Shown here: in pieces, positions 10,801 to 19,539 of the stretch
How the letters are laid out: each line of letters begins with the position of its first letter
Position numbering within the stretch: position 1 is the stretch's first letter
NCBI GenBank assembly: GCA_020284085.1
Contig: JACEVL010000203.1
Coordinates: forward strand, 186,001 to 250,000
From: Aporrectodea caliginosa
Taxonomy: Eukaryota > Annelida > Clitellata > Crassiclitellata > Lumbricidae
Direction: 5' to 3'
DNA length: 64,000 bases
Notes under the pieces: model-generated
Database searches by the model: none
Told to the model about the DNA's origin: nothing
The model's input: the letters and a program-made list of their open reading frames with translations, nothing else
Position numbers and translations under genes: made by a program

Positions 10801-12721
10801 TTCCTGCGTAGGGGACTAGGAGCTCACCCTGCACAGAGGAGCTCATAACAGCTGAGTTAAATGAAAGCTTATTTCTTACCGCCTTGTACTTTGGACAGCT
10901 GTGTGTTGGTCATCTTGGTAGGCTGACTTGCTGGCGGTGTTGGTTTGTGAGACTGACCGGTAGCGCGATAGATTGCCTGGACCCAGAGCGTTCTCTCCGA
11001 TTCATCATCAGTGGCAAATGCCACCTGATCTCCCTCCTTAACCGTGTTGAAAAAGAACTTTCCTCCTTCAACTCCTGCAACAGTGGATGACATTGTGGTA
11101 AAGAAACTTAAAGTAACTATTTAAGGTAATTCAAAAAAAATTAATGTGATTTAATACTGACAAATGTTGCTTTTTCAAAAGCAGAAGATGAGGCATAATG
11201 TGATTTAGATGATAGCCTGATGGTAGTTAGTCTTATTTATCCATGGAAGGCAAGAGCAAGAGTATTCCAAAATATAAAAAGCATTTCTTCCAGCACTTAA
11301 AGTCAACAGTCACTCACAGATGATGGCACTAAACTGCGTTAAGAGTTTGCTCAAGTTCCTTAGTCGCTGAACATGTATGTAGATGCTTGAACGGTCATAC
11401 TCTTTACAACAAATTGTCCTTCTAATCTTCATGCCAGCGTGTTACCATTCAACCATCTCCCGGACCCCGTATGTATGCATGTTTTTATTAACAGACAATG
11501 AAAATTCTCATAAAACAATAACTGTTAGAATAAGGACAAGCAGATGATATGGTAGAGTACTGCCATCACACACTAACTGTACACCTAAATCAACAACTTG
11601 ACCTATATTCACCTCTCTTACATAAGGTCACCATAAGTATTAATATACATTACTACAGTCAAAGTCATCATTATCACCAGTTAAACATTCAATTGTAAAG
11701 CGTATGATGACACTACCAACCTTCCAGTGGTTCACAGTAGTCTACGGTGAACCCATCGAGCTGCTGGATACCAGTGGGATCCTGTTTCCGCTCCCGATAA
11801 CTGCACATAGCAAATGTGTATTGCGAAACCTGCAGCAGTAGCACATCATTTATTTATTTATTTTTATGCATTTATTGGGTGCCACTGTCTACTAATCAAG
11901 CATCAATCGAGGGCTCTGAGCAGTTGTTCGTGAAGGACTTGCTCAAGGTCCCTGCACAGTAACCATCTCAAAGCTGTACTCTCTGCATTACAAGGTGAAT
12001 GCTCTAACCAATATGCAACCATGCCCCACATCATAAAGCACCAATAATATCAGCACAAAATAACTTTCCACAGAATTATTACTAAAGCTCTTAAAAACAA
12101 CAGTTTAACTAAATCCAATGTGTAGTTCATTTTGCTCTACCTTCTTTCTAAATCTGCGAGCCTTAAAATCTTCAAAAGTCATACCAACTTGACAGACTTT
12201 AGTAATTTCGAAAACCAATATTTTAACTGAACCCTGCTACACCAACACATATAATTTTAAGTCTGTAACTCCTCGATGTAAGATTTAAACTCAGCTGTAC
12301 AACAACACAACATTCTGGCTTACAGCTCATACGTGGCCCAACAACGTGGAATGACTTACCATCCTTCCTTCGCTTATCCCCTCGTACTCATTCTACTTCC
12401 TTCTATACACAACTGAAGACTTTTCTCTATGATCGGGCCTGGCTCGGGAGCGCCTCTGAGTAGAAACCCTTGAAGAGGCGCTATATAAATTGATTGATTG
12501 ATTGATTGATATGGACTGACCTGGATATTGACCTGATTACGGCTTGGGATTTTGTGTGCTATTGGTTGATGCCTTGTGCGTTCGACACTGGCGCAATAGA
12601 AGTTAATAAATTATAATTACAAATGACAATAATAAAAGGAAACAAGGCACCCACCTGTACCAGGACATAATATCGTTTCTTCCACTTCTTCCATACGTTT
12701 TTCCCTTGAGCGTAAAGGGAA
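7718..12721 (-). CDS. CADPS: CADPS/CAPS calcium-dependent secretion activator, partial (six exons)
   Basis: CAPS proteins bind SNAREs and phosphoinositides and prime dense-core vesicle exocytosis. In gene order the exons are 12655-12721, 11721-11829, 10880-11074, 9889-10025, 9330-9517 and 7718-7819. All have GT and AG borders and the splice phases agree at every join. The first three encode the PH domain: [16 protein letters not shown], then [14 protein letters not shown], then FFNTVKEGD with [16 protein letters not shown]. The next three encode the conserved stretch after it: [33 protein letters not shown], and [13 protein letters not shown]. No frameshift or stop is seen. The N-terminal (C2) exons should lie beyond 12721 and the C-terminal (MUN) exons below 7718, but I could find neither. 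Paralogue (CADPS or CADPS2) is not resolved. Confidence 0.9.
8041..8323 (-). mobile_element. tRNA-derived SINE (family A) with (ATGT)n tail
   Basis: This is nearly identical to the copy at 3583-3823. The Pol III B box GGTTCGAATCC lies near the head at about 8270 on the minus strand. The 3' tail runs into a (CATA)n microsatellite, at 8041-8115 on the plus strand. The 119-aa plus-strand frame across it is an artefact. Confidence 0.88.
8330..8530 (-). mobile_element. tRNA-derived SINE (family B), diverged copy
   Basis: An ATA-rich tail at 8330-8365 is followed by the family B body signature (CAAACTGACA, GGCAGCCTGCAAGGC) in minus orientation. The head is poorly preserved. Confidence 0.6.
8929..9193 (+). 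pseudogene. LINE ORF2 C-terminal fragment
   Basis: The translation contains [17 protein letters not shown], then [15 protein letters not shown], and ends at a stop after DTYGH. This is the conserved last segment of reverse-transcriptase ORFs in several non-LTR retrotransposon clades. It lies on the strand opposite CADPS, inside the intron between the exons at 9330 and 7718, and lacks the polymerase domain. Confidence 0.75.
9330..9517 (-). CDS. CADPS: CADPS exon (GWFSPGQVF...)
   Basis: The acceptor TTTGTAG is followed by GGT-TGG-TTC. The exon encodes [20 protein letters not shown], then [20 protein letters not shown], and ends AAC-AG before donor GTAGCT. The 188 bp are highly conserved across CAPS proteins. 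Confidence 0.92.
9585..9680 (-). mobile_element. SINE family B, tail end only
   Basis: An (ATA)n tail and the AATTCAAACTGACA motif mark the 3' end of a family B SINE, truncated by about two thirds. Confidence 0.55.
9725..9835 (+). mobile_element. LINE (L2/CR1-like) 3' end
   Basis: The translation ends [19 protein letters not shown], followed by GGGGCGTTATATAAAT and a (TGAA)n tail. It is a short 3' end of the same LINE family as the fragments at 10595 and 12306. Confidence 0.75.
9889..10025 (-). CDS. CADPS: CADPS exon (DADKARKHG...)
   Basis: Acceptor GATCTTCCAG; with the last G of the previous exon it reads [15 protein letters not shown], then [14 protein letters not shown]. The donor is GTAAGG. 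The exon is 137 bp and ends in phase 0. Confidence 0.92.
10440..10600 (-). mobile_element. SINE-like repeat (family C), minus copy
   Basis: The region resembles, in opposite orientation, the repeat at 39930-40200 (shared GAGGGAGAGGACTGGCCA and GGTGGGAAGATGAGACAG). The boundaries are approximate. Confidence 0.6.
10595..10846 (-). mobile_element. LINE (L2/CR1-like) 3' end
   Basis: The minus-strand translation reads [19 protein letters not shown], continues through a conserved hydrophobic stretch, and ends VGSAPE-stop. A tail AGGGGCACTATTAAT and (TGAA)n follow. The pattern VGPxxWxxLP is typical of the very C-terminus of CR1/L2-type ORF2 proteins. It sits in a CADPS intron. Confidence 0.78.
10880..11074 (-). 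CDS. CADPS: CADPS exon (end of PH domain)
   Basis: Acceptor GTTGCAG, donor GTAAGA. The exon encodes [35 protein letters not shown] and GQSHKPTPP, then a short variable linker. It is the diagnostic C-terminal half of the CAPS PH domain; 195 bp, starting and ending in phase 1. Confidence 0.95.
11721..11829 (-). CDS. CADPS: CADPS exon (middle of PH domain)
   Basis: Acceptor TGCTGCAG, donor GTTGGT. The exon encodes [20 protein letters not shown], then [17 protein letters not shown]. The 109 bp were too short to stand out as an open frame but match the CAPS PH domain closely. Confidence 0.92.
12306..12511 (+). mobile_element. LINE (L2/CR1-like) 3' end with (TTGA)n tail
   Basis: The translation reads [14 protein letters not shown], then [13 protein letters not shown], then a stop. 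It is followed by GAAGAGGCGCTATATAAAT and a (TTGA)n tail. This is the C-terminal end of a CR1/L2-type ORF2, lying in the CADPS intron on the opposite strand. Confidence 0.8.
12655..12721 (-). CDS. CADPS: CADPS exon (start of PH domain)
   Basis: Acceptor GGTCTTTCCAG, donor GTGGGT. The 67-bp exon encodes [18 protein letters not shown] then VLVQ, the first strand of the CAPS PH domain. It is the most 5' CADPS exon found. Confidence 0.92.
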
Positions 12722-12869
12722 CTGGAAAGACCAAACAGCATTCAGCATAATTCCAAGTACATCATTACACTGGTCACAACATGGAAAGCATATGAGAAAA
12801 GAAGAAAATGGTACAATGCTGAAATACTCATTTGTATCAGCAGGTGTGCTGGGAATCTATGTATGCATT

Positions 12870-13270
12870 ATCATTATAAGGGCATTATGGAACGTCTGAT
12901 AGGCATTTTTTGCCGTTTTCCGATTCCGGATACTAACCGGATATTTGGCCTGCTTTTCGGCCAAATCCGGAGTCGATCCGATTAATGAGCAATATTTATT
13001 TTCATTGGGAAAGATATAATAATTAAAGCTAAATTAAGAGATGTAATTCAAACAAGAGTTTAATCACTGAAATATTTCATTATTTTACACGGACTTTCAA
13101 TGATAAAGATTAAAGATTGGGCAGGAGTTGCCAAAACAGGTTACTATTTCTGTGTTAATGAAAGAAATTACTTTTTGGTCAAAAATATTACTTTTTTGTT
13201 ATTTGGATCAGTAGTCCTGGGATGCGCTGATTCCGATTAATATCGATTAGTGCAAAATCCAGTACGAACC
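12870..13270. repeat. Probable degraded DNA-transposon fragment
   Basis: The sequence contains scattered inverted motifs (GATTCCGGATACT, CCGGATATTTGGCC, CCGATTAATATCGATTAG) similar in style to hAT MITEs elsewhere in the window. I cannot define ends or a target duplication. Confidence 0.35.
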
Positions 13271-13485
13271 GATTTCCGGCCGAATAATCAGCTCTTCTCC
13301 ATTGGGCATTACAGTTTCAAAGCTCTTAGTCTGGGCTGTCACTTCGATACACATCAAGAACATTGTTGTTTTAAGTTCTATTCAAGTCGATCGATTGACT
13401 GCAAGTGGTTGTGCCAGGATGCCAGGCGGTAGACTGTTTGAGATAGATGGTCCAACAAACAGCATAACTCCTTGATATAAAATGG

Positions 13486-13760
13486 GAGGGGGTTTAGGGC
13501 AATGGTAACACTCTCGCACGAAGAGCGCACCAACGCAGGATCGCTTCTCGCTACCCTCCCAAAGGTCGACTCAGCCTTTCATTCGGCAGATAGCGTTCGT
13601 AAAATGAGCAGTAGGACGTGATGGGCGCCTTGCATGGCTACCAAACAGTTTAATTAGACTCCTGTAATAAATTCTGATCATCCGTTTATACTATGAATTG
13701 TAATCATCCTGCGTTGTGTTAGTTTGAAATTAAACAAAGATTATTATTATTATTATATTA
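13486..13760 (+). mobile_element. tRNA-derived SINE (family B) with (TTA)n tail
   Basis: The head reads GGTTTAGGGCAATGGTAACA with GATCGCTTCTCGC in the B-box position. A body with GCGCCTTGCATGGCTACC follows, then an (ATT)n tail. The same structure is found at 19540, 28725, 32492, 42149, 55956 and 57419. Confidence 0.82.
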
Positions 13761-14041
13761 TCCAGTTCTTGTGGCTGGAATGTGGAGATCGCTGTGAGCG
13801 GCCATACGCGAATGAAACCGGTTGTGGAATGAAGATATTGGTGTGCAGTGCATAATACATTGAGGAGGAGGTCTCAGGCTATTGGTGAAGGCTGGAAGAA
13901 TTTATACCCCATCTTGCACTTTATTAGATAGCTAATGAGAAGTCAATGTTTTACATTTGCATGTTTCTACGAATGTATGTTGCATTGGGCTGTATTTACT
14001 TTTTGGTTTTTCTTTGTTTGGCGTGTTCTACCGTTTTGTTG

Positions 14042-14845
14042 TACTTTCGGTTTGGCTTGTTTCTATCGGTTTTGGCTTGTACTCTATCGGTTTGGCTTGT
14101 ACTCTATCGGTTTGGCTTGTACTCTATCGGTTTGGTGTACTCTATCGGTTTGCTACTCTATCGGTTTGGCTTGTACTCTATCGGTTTGGCTTGTACTCTA
14201 TCGGTTTGGCTTGTACTCTATCGGTTTGGCTTGTACTCTATCGGTTTGGCTTGTACTCTATCGGTTTGGTTTGCTTGTACTCTATCGGTTTGGCTTGTAC
14301 TCTATCGGTTTGGCTTGTACTCTATCGGTTTGGCTTGTACTCTATCGGTTTGGCTTGTACTCTATCGGTCTATCGGCTTTATACTCTATCGGTTGGCTTG
14401 TACTCTATCGGTTTGGCTTGTACTCTATCGGTTTGGCTTGTACTCTATCGGTTTGTACTCTATCGGTTTGGCTTGTACTCTATCGGTTTGGCTTGTACTC
14501 TATCGGTTTGGCTTGTACTCTATCGGTTTGGCTTGTACTCTATCGGTTTTGGCTCTGTACTCTATCGGTTTGGCTTGTACTCTATCGGTTTGGCTTGTAC
14601 TCTATCGGTTTGGCTTGTACTCTATCGGTTTGGCTTGTACTCTATCGGTTTGGCTTGTACTCTATCGGTTTGGCTCTATCGTACTCTATCGGTTTGGCTT
14701 GTACTCTATCGGTTTGGCTTGTACTCTATCGGTTTGGCTTTGTACTCTATCGGTTTGGCTTGTACTCTATCGGTTTGCCTTGTACTCTATCGGTTTGGTA
14801 CTCTATCGGTTTTGGCTTGTATTTGGCTTGTACTCTACTTTTATT
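14042..14845. repeat. 20-bp minisatellite, about 40 copies
   Basis: Tandem copies of TTTGGCTTGTACTCTATCGG, mostly perfect, with a few shortened or altered units. Because the 20-bp unit is not a multiple of three and contains no stop in any phase, all three forward frames stay open for about 300 codons. The periodic peptides (LACTLSVWLVLYRFGLYSIG) are therefore not evidence for a gene. It lies between the CADPS and SLCO fragments. Confidence 0.97.
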
Positions 14846-14849
14846 TGAC

Positions 14850-14935
14850 AGCGCTCTTATGTGACCGCGCCCTTATGTGAGAGCGCCCTTATGTGAGAGC
14901 GCCCTTTTATGCGCGCCCTTATCGATGTAAACCCG
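14850..14935. repeat. Short tandem repeat, GCGCCCTTATGTGAGA
   Basis: Four to five copies of a unit of about 18 bp containing GCGCCCTTATGTGAGA, with variants, directly abutting the larger minisatellite. Confidence 0.85.
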
Positions 14936-14964
14936 CACCCGTTTACTTTATCTTGGGTTAATCA

Positions 14965-15290
14965 GCCTCTGCTATGAGACTTCTTTTGCTATGAGACTTC
15001 CTTCGCAATGAGACTTCCTCTGCTATGAGTCTATGAGACTTCCTTTGCTATGAGACTTCCTTTGCTATGAGACTTCTATTGCTATGAGACTTTCTTTACT
15101 ATGAGACTCCCTCTGGTATTAGACTTCCTTTGCTATGAGACTTCGTTTGCTATGAGACTTCTATTGCTATGAGACTTTCTTTACTATGAGACTCCCTCTG
15201 GTATTAGACTTCCTTTGCTATGAGACTTCGTTTGCTATGAGACTTCCATTGCTATGAGACTTTCTTTACTATGAGACTTCCTCTGTTTCC
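14965..15290. repeat. 17-bp minisatellite with higher-order structure
   Basis: Tandem copies of GCTATGAGACTTCCTTT variants. A block of about 84 bp, with ordered variants (CTATTG, TTTACT, CTCTGGTATTA, CGTTTG), is repeated from roughly 15067 and again from 15151. This shows second-level duplication. It ends about 70 bp before the first SLCO exon found. Confidence 0.92.
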
Positions 15291-15357
15291 AATCGCTCTT
15301 GTGTCCTGATATAATGACATCGGTTTTCCCATTAACAGTCTGCTTCTTCTTGCCTAG

Positions 15358-15559
15358 GAATGATTCCGGCAACGTTCGCTGCCGTGGCTTCGTACGTGGG
15401 TGGAGTGATTACTGGAAAGATCAAAGGAATCGACGGAGGAGTGGCAGGACTCTGTCGGATGAATTTCTTAGTGTCGATGATAAGTGTTCTGCTGCTCGGA
15501 CCTGCCTTGCTTCTCTCTTGTCCTAATATCTCGCACTCCGGACACCTAGTCAACAACAG
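15358..15559 (+). CDS. SLCO exon (TM8-TM9)
   Basis: Acceptor CTTGCCTAG, donor GTTAGC. It encodes MIPATFAAVASYVGGVITGK, a GIDGGVAGLC linker and a second hydrophobic helix ending LLLSCPN. The ATG at 15360 is internal to the protein, not a start. Confidence 0.85.
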
Positions 15560-17928
15560 GTTAGCTGGAAAATCTTACATTTAAAGCCTATATGGAAATG
15601 TTACATTTAAAGCCTAGTTGGAAATGATGCTACATTTAAAAGCCTATTTGAAAATGTTACGTTTAAAAGACTAGTTGGAATTGTTACATTTAAAAGCCTA
15701 TTTGAAAATGTTACATTTAAAAGCCTAGTTGGAATTGTTACATTTAAAAGCCTATTTGAAAATGTTACGTTTAAAAGCCTAGTTGGAAATGTTACATTTA
15801 AAAGCCTAGTTGGAAATGTTACATTTTAAAGCCTAGTTGGAAATGTTACATTTAAAAGCCTAGTTGGAAATGTTACATTTAAAAGCCTAGTTGGAAATGT
15901 TACATTTTAAAAGCCTATTTGAAAATATTACGTTTAAAAGACTAGTTTCTTACAGGACCCGTAAAGGAACACTAGAAGTTGCCGACCGTAAAACTGTATT
16001 AATTCCCTACTAGAATATTTTGTTAATTCAATGTATGTGTATTTAAAACTGTGTATGTCTCTCTCTTCAGACTGAACCTGACGACCGACTGTAACGTCAA
16101 CTGTGGCTGTTCGTCGGATGTGTTCGATCCAGTCTGTGGTAGCGACGGGTTTTTGTACTTCTCCCCTTGCCACGCCGGATGCACACAGCCCGTCAACGCA
16201 ACCGCTGAACATCCCAATGATCTCCAAGGTCGACTGGTAAGTCCTATCGTCCACCCTCTCATTAAAATAAGTTGCCCAGCCACCTTAGATTGGCAGCAAA
16301 TAAACAACCGACGAGCGACTGAATGAGGTCTTGAAACTCATACGTCGATATGATTACTCCAAAGAACACTTTCGCAGTCTTTTCTCTTCCAATGGAGTCA
16401 ATGTCGCATCATTCTGTTTTGTTCTGCCTTTACTGTTTCCGTTGAATCTGTTTTTGACAGGTGCGCTCTGAGGAATGTCGGTGTGTTGCTGAGGTTGAAG
16501 GAAGAGATGACGATGGAGCAGGGAGAGTTGTCTTCGCTGGATTCTGCGATGATGCATGTGCATCACTGATTCCCTACGCTTTGACTCTGATCGCCTTTGT
16601 CGTCGCCTTCAGCATGTACAACGCAGCAGCCACTACCACCCTACTCAGGTAATTTAACATCATTGTCAGATATCTTAAGATCATCCTCAGGTAAAGGAAT
16701 GCATCATCCGGTGGCCGAATGGTTAGAGCGCTCGGCCTGTAAAGCGGAGAGTATATACGGGTTCGAGTCTCGACTGAGGCGGTTACTGTGTAGTGACCTT
16801 GACCAAGTTCTTCACTCGTAATTGCACAGCGCCATCGATGTTCTGTCGTATGGTCGCGTGTGCATTTCTGAACTTTGGAAGGATGGCAAACACGTCAAAA
16901 GCAGAAGAAACGTGAAATAGGGTCAGGAGAGTTACATGAGATTTGTGTCAAGTGTCATATATATATATTCGTTTAATGACACTTGACACAAATCTCATGT
17001 AACTCTCGTCATGGTAGCACATGGTAGCACATAGCTTCACAGGTAATGCCATCACTTGGTTATTTATTTCTGAGGTACTTTGTTACAATTGATCACGACA
17101 ACCACGGCCGTCGGCATTAACGTAACGTTTAAACCACTGAGCTTTACTAATTAAGAGAACCAAAACAGCGAAGTGTCTATTGATACATTGATACATTGTT
17201 TGTGCATTGACTACGAAGTGTCTGCATTGACTACGAAGTGTCTGCTTTCGCTTTAGATGCATCAAAGAAGAAGACAAATCAATCGCTCTTGGACTGGAAA
17301 CTCTGTGCATTTGTTTTGCCAGTAAGCGTCCAGAATTTCTTCTCATTTTGAGATTCTCTTCCGCTGGGTCTTATTGTGTGTATTCTTGAATGAATAGCTG
17401 GGCAATTACACTTGCTCCTTTTAGAGAACCTCATACGACGCCATACTAGTACTCTGATTAATATTCTTCAGCATATCTAGCCTTTGATCAATTTATTACC
17501 GTCTGTTTTATAGACTAATCTATATTCTTTTCGCTAAATATAACCAATAGATTCCTCTCTGTTTATTAGCTATCTGTACACCAAAGTGCGATTAGATATT
17601 TGATTATAAAGAATTTACTTACTTACTTACTTACTTCTTCACTTCCATGAACTTCCTGTTTTTCTATCCTTTCCAGTTTTTCCAGCTCGTTGTTGTACGG
17701 AAAGGTCTTCGATGCTTCGTGCATTCTGAAGCGAACGGCGTCTTGTACAGAGAGCGAGGGATCTATGCCTACTCTATGACCGACATTCATTGCGTCTGAG
17801 CTGTTCACGGACTAACGATCGGATTGAAAGCCATTTCGACGATCCTCTACTGCGCCAACAAATCTTCATCGGAAGGCGCAAACTATCTCTACTCACGGCT
17901 CAACAGAAGACGAGCCAGATTGGACTGA
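15358..17928 (+). CDS. SLCO/OATP organic anion transporter, 3' half, last exon apparently frame-broken
   Basis: OATPs are 12-helix plasma-membrane carriers of bile salts, hormones and other organic anions. Exons found: 15358-15559 (TM8-TM9), 16071-16236 (Kazal-type extracellular loop, VCGSDGFLYFSPCHAGC), 16461-16648 (end of the Kazal loop and TM10), 17257-17321 (RCIKEEDKSIALGLETL) and 17677-17928 (TM11-TM12). The first four have good splice sites and matching phases. The last exon matches OATP only if the reading frame is changed: KVFDASCILKRTASC in one frame, CLLYDRHSLR in the next, HGLTIGLKAISTILYCANKS in the third. Its start also does not fit the phase of the preceding exon. The N-terminal half (TM1-TM7) was not found upstream, where minisatellites sit. 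It may be a decaying copy, or the breaks may be sequence errors. Confidence 0.85.
15583..15945. repeat. 27-bp minisatellite in SLCO intron
   Basis: About thirteen copies of a unit of about 27 bp with core GTTACATTTAAAAGCC and a variable second half (TAGTTGGAAAT or TATTTGAAAAT). It begins 24 bp after the donor site of the preceding exon. Confidence 0.95.
16071..16236 (+). CDS. SLCO exon (Kazal-like loop)
   Basis: Acceptor CTCTCTTCAG, donor GTAAGT. The encoded peptide has the OATP loop cysteines: DCNVNCGC, DPVCGSDGF, SPCHAGC. The 166 bp follow on in phase from the previous exon. Confidence 0.9.
16461..16648 (+). CDS. SLCO exon (end of Kazal loop, TM10)
   Basis: Acceptor TTTTTGACAG, donor GTAATT. 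It encodes EECRCVAEV, FAGFCDDAC and then a helix, IPYALTLIAFVVAFSMYNAA. It is 188 bp and ends in phase 2. Confidence 0.88.
16710..16850 (+). mobile_element. tRNA-derived SINE head
   Basis: A tRNA-like head (GTGGCCGAATGGTTAGAGCG, then GGGTTCGAGTCTCG as B box) is followed by GACCTTGACCAAGTTCTTCA, which is SINE body rather than tRNA. It does not fold into a full tRNA with a matched acceptor stem, so I call it a SINE inside an SLCO intron. Confidence 0.65.
16927..17007. repeat. Perfect 32-bp inverted repeat with 17-bp AT loop
   Basis: Positions 16927-16958 (GAGAGTTACATGAGATTTGT...) are the exact reverse complement of 16976-17007. The loop contains (AT)n. It lies in the SLCO intron between the exons at 16461 and 17257. 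A transcript would fold into a perfect 32-bp hairpin. Confidence 0.9.
17257..17321 (+). CDS. SLCO exon (start of TM11 region)
   Basis: The acceptor CGCTTTAG gives AG-A TGC; the exon encodes RCIKEEDKSIALGLETLCIC, ending before donor GTAAGC. The motif RC-x-x-EE-x-x-(S/A)-x-ALG is conserved in OATPs. 65 bp, ending in phase 1. Confidence 0.82.
17570..17640 (+). mobile_element. Retroposon 3' tail, CCAAAGTGCGATTAG...(CTTA)n
   Basis: CACCAAAGTGCGATTAG followed by a (CTTA)n repeat resembles tails at 23451, 32910 and 44930. This is one 3'-end family with different terminal microsatellites. Confidence 0.65.
17677..17928 (+). pseudogene. SLCO terminal exon, apparently frameshifted
   Basis: A strong acceptor (CTATCCTTTCCAG) precedes a region with OATP C-terminal hallmarks in three successive frames. 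These are YGKVFDASCIL with SCTESEGS (to about 17763), CLLYDRHSLRL (from 17766), and HGLTIGLKAISTILY to the stop at 17926-17928. Cysteine spacing (DxxC, SC, GS-C-LLYD) fits the family, so the homology is real. Read straight through, each frame meets an early stop. Confidence 0.7.
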
Positions 17929-18427
17929 AAGCCATCAACAAGGACGCCATATCATAAACGTGAAAAAGACATTGGAAACAGGATACTTGTACCGGTGATT
18001 GGTGTAGGCTAATTGATCTGCTGTATCAGAGATCATTGATCCAGACGTATGAACATTAGGACAAATGCAATTGGCACTAGCGAGCGGCCTATACCCTTGT
18101 GACGAATTACCGACTGAAATGCACGACAGCTCAGGAGAGAGACGTATCAAAGCCTTCGATTAGTGGACCATTACTCATTACAACAGACGTATCTGGGTCG
18201 AATCACGCAAAGCTACAGCAGGTGTCCTTTGAAACAATGGACTCGAATCACACGTGATTTTTAATGCCGTCTATGACCGGCAACACATATATTCCCAACA
18301 GAAGAGACATGCAGTAATTTAGATATGGGGGTGGTGCCATAAATGACGCCCGCAGGATTGCATCTCCAAGATGAAAAGCTAGGTACAGAGCATTTTTTAT
18401 ACAGAGTCACTCGTCTTTATTTTCTTC

Positions 18428-19295
18428 CAGAGATGGGTAACAACGAAGTAACTAAAACACCAACATCGTCAATAACGTCAGCTAATAAACTAATTCTAAT
18501 CTGTTGACCCTGATCAATCTGATGCTAATTCTAATTCTAATCGATTAGCACAAGTCAGCTAATTCTAATTGAAAATCGATTAGCTGATCGATAGTAGGCC
18601 TGAAAATTAAGCTGTTGGGGTATTGAAATGAAGAAGATTTTTCTAATATAGATCTTTCAACGAGCACGTTACTTACCTGTACTTATTTATCTGAAGGAAG
18701 GTTCAAACCTGCAATCATGAAGTTCATGGTTATCTGTCCATTCTGTTCATGCAACACTGAAAGATTTGCATGTCTTCATGTTCTTCATACACAGCATCAC
18801 TGTGTTCCGGTAACCTCAGCTGCCATGGAACGCGTATTTAGTTTTGTGGCTACATCATAAACCCTAGGCGCTGTACAGGTTGCACTGATTCAAGACATGC
18901 ATGTTGCAAAATGAAATAACTGAACTTATGCAGTCAATGTATAATTGCAGTATGTATTGAACGACGTGGTGTTGACGTGCCGCTTTTGGACTGTTCTCCC
19001 ATAGCCTTCCCTATGTCCGCATTGTGGAGGCACCTTAGGCATTGTACTGATTCCGGCCAGTACGTCCCTGACAGTTATATCTGTTGGACGTCGTCGTCGC
19101 ATAGCGGGCCAACACATGAAACAAGTTGGACAATATGGGCCTCTCTGAGTCTGAACCCAATGAACGTAGTTGCTTAAAATAGATCGGGATTTCCTTGAGA
19201 ACATTGTGGCTTTATAATTCTAATCGATTGGCTAATTCAGCAACTACGTTACATTCTAATCGATTAACACTAATAATTATAGCTACCCATCTCTT
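18428..19295. mobile_element. hAT element with transposase relic, TSD ttttcttc
   Basis: The left end is CAGAGATGGGTA and the right end is TACCCATCTCT plus one changed base. Exact 8-bp duplications ttttcttc lie at 18420-18427 and 19296-19303. Subterminal arrays of TAATCGATTAG lie on both sides. Inside, 18790-18860 reads HHCVPVTSAAMERVFSFVAT. This matches the C-terminal dimerisation motif of hAT transposases (VPxTSAxxERVFS). The rest of the transposase is lost. Confidence 0.88.
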
Positions 19296-19539
19296 TTTTC
19301 TTCTATGTGAGAAGTTGCGGTCTGTCAACTTTCTATTTTCAATAAACGAAATTATATATATCATCTCTTTCTAATAGTTCCATAAATTTGCCACTCAATG
19401 CATGCCAACAGAACGTTTTCCTGACAAAGCACGTGTTTATGAAAACAATAATGATTTGTTCCATAGTCTACTTTCACAGTATTCCGAAATTAGTCTATAT
19501 TTCTATGTTGCTGATTATGTTACCTTACTTTTTAAAAAT

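Noticed and set aside
13935..14880. Three overlapping plus-strand open frames of 300-309 codons
   Set aside because: They are products of a stop-free 20-bp minisatellite unit; the periodic peptide occurs in all three frames.
15358..15584. A complete small gene starting at ATG 15360
   Set aside because: This ATG lies two bases after a splice acceptor inside an OATP exon; the peptide is TM8-TM9, not a protein start.
15583..15945. CRISPR-like 27-bp repeats
   Set aside because: Same reason: tandem variants of one unit without spacers.
16710..16790. tRNA gene
   Set aside because: A and B boxes are present, but the acceptor stem does not pair and a SINE body follows directly.
18690..19180. A functional hAT transposase gene
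   Set aside because: Only about 20 residues of the C-terminal motif are recognisable and stops interrupt both sides.
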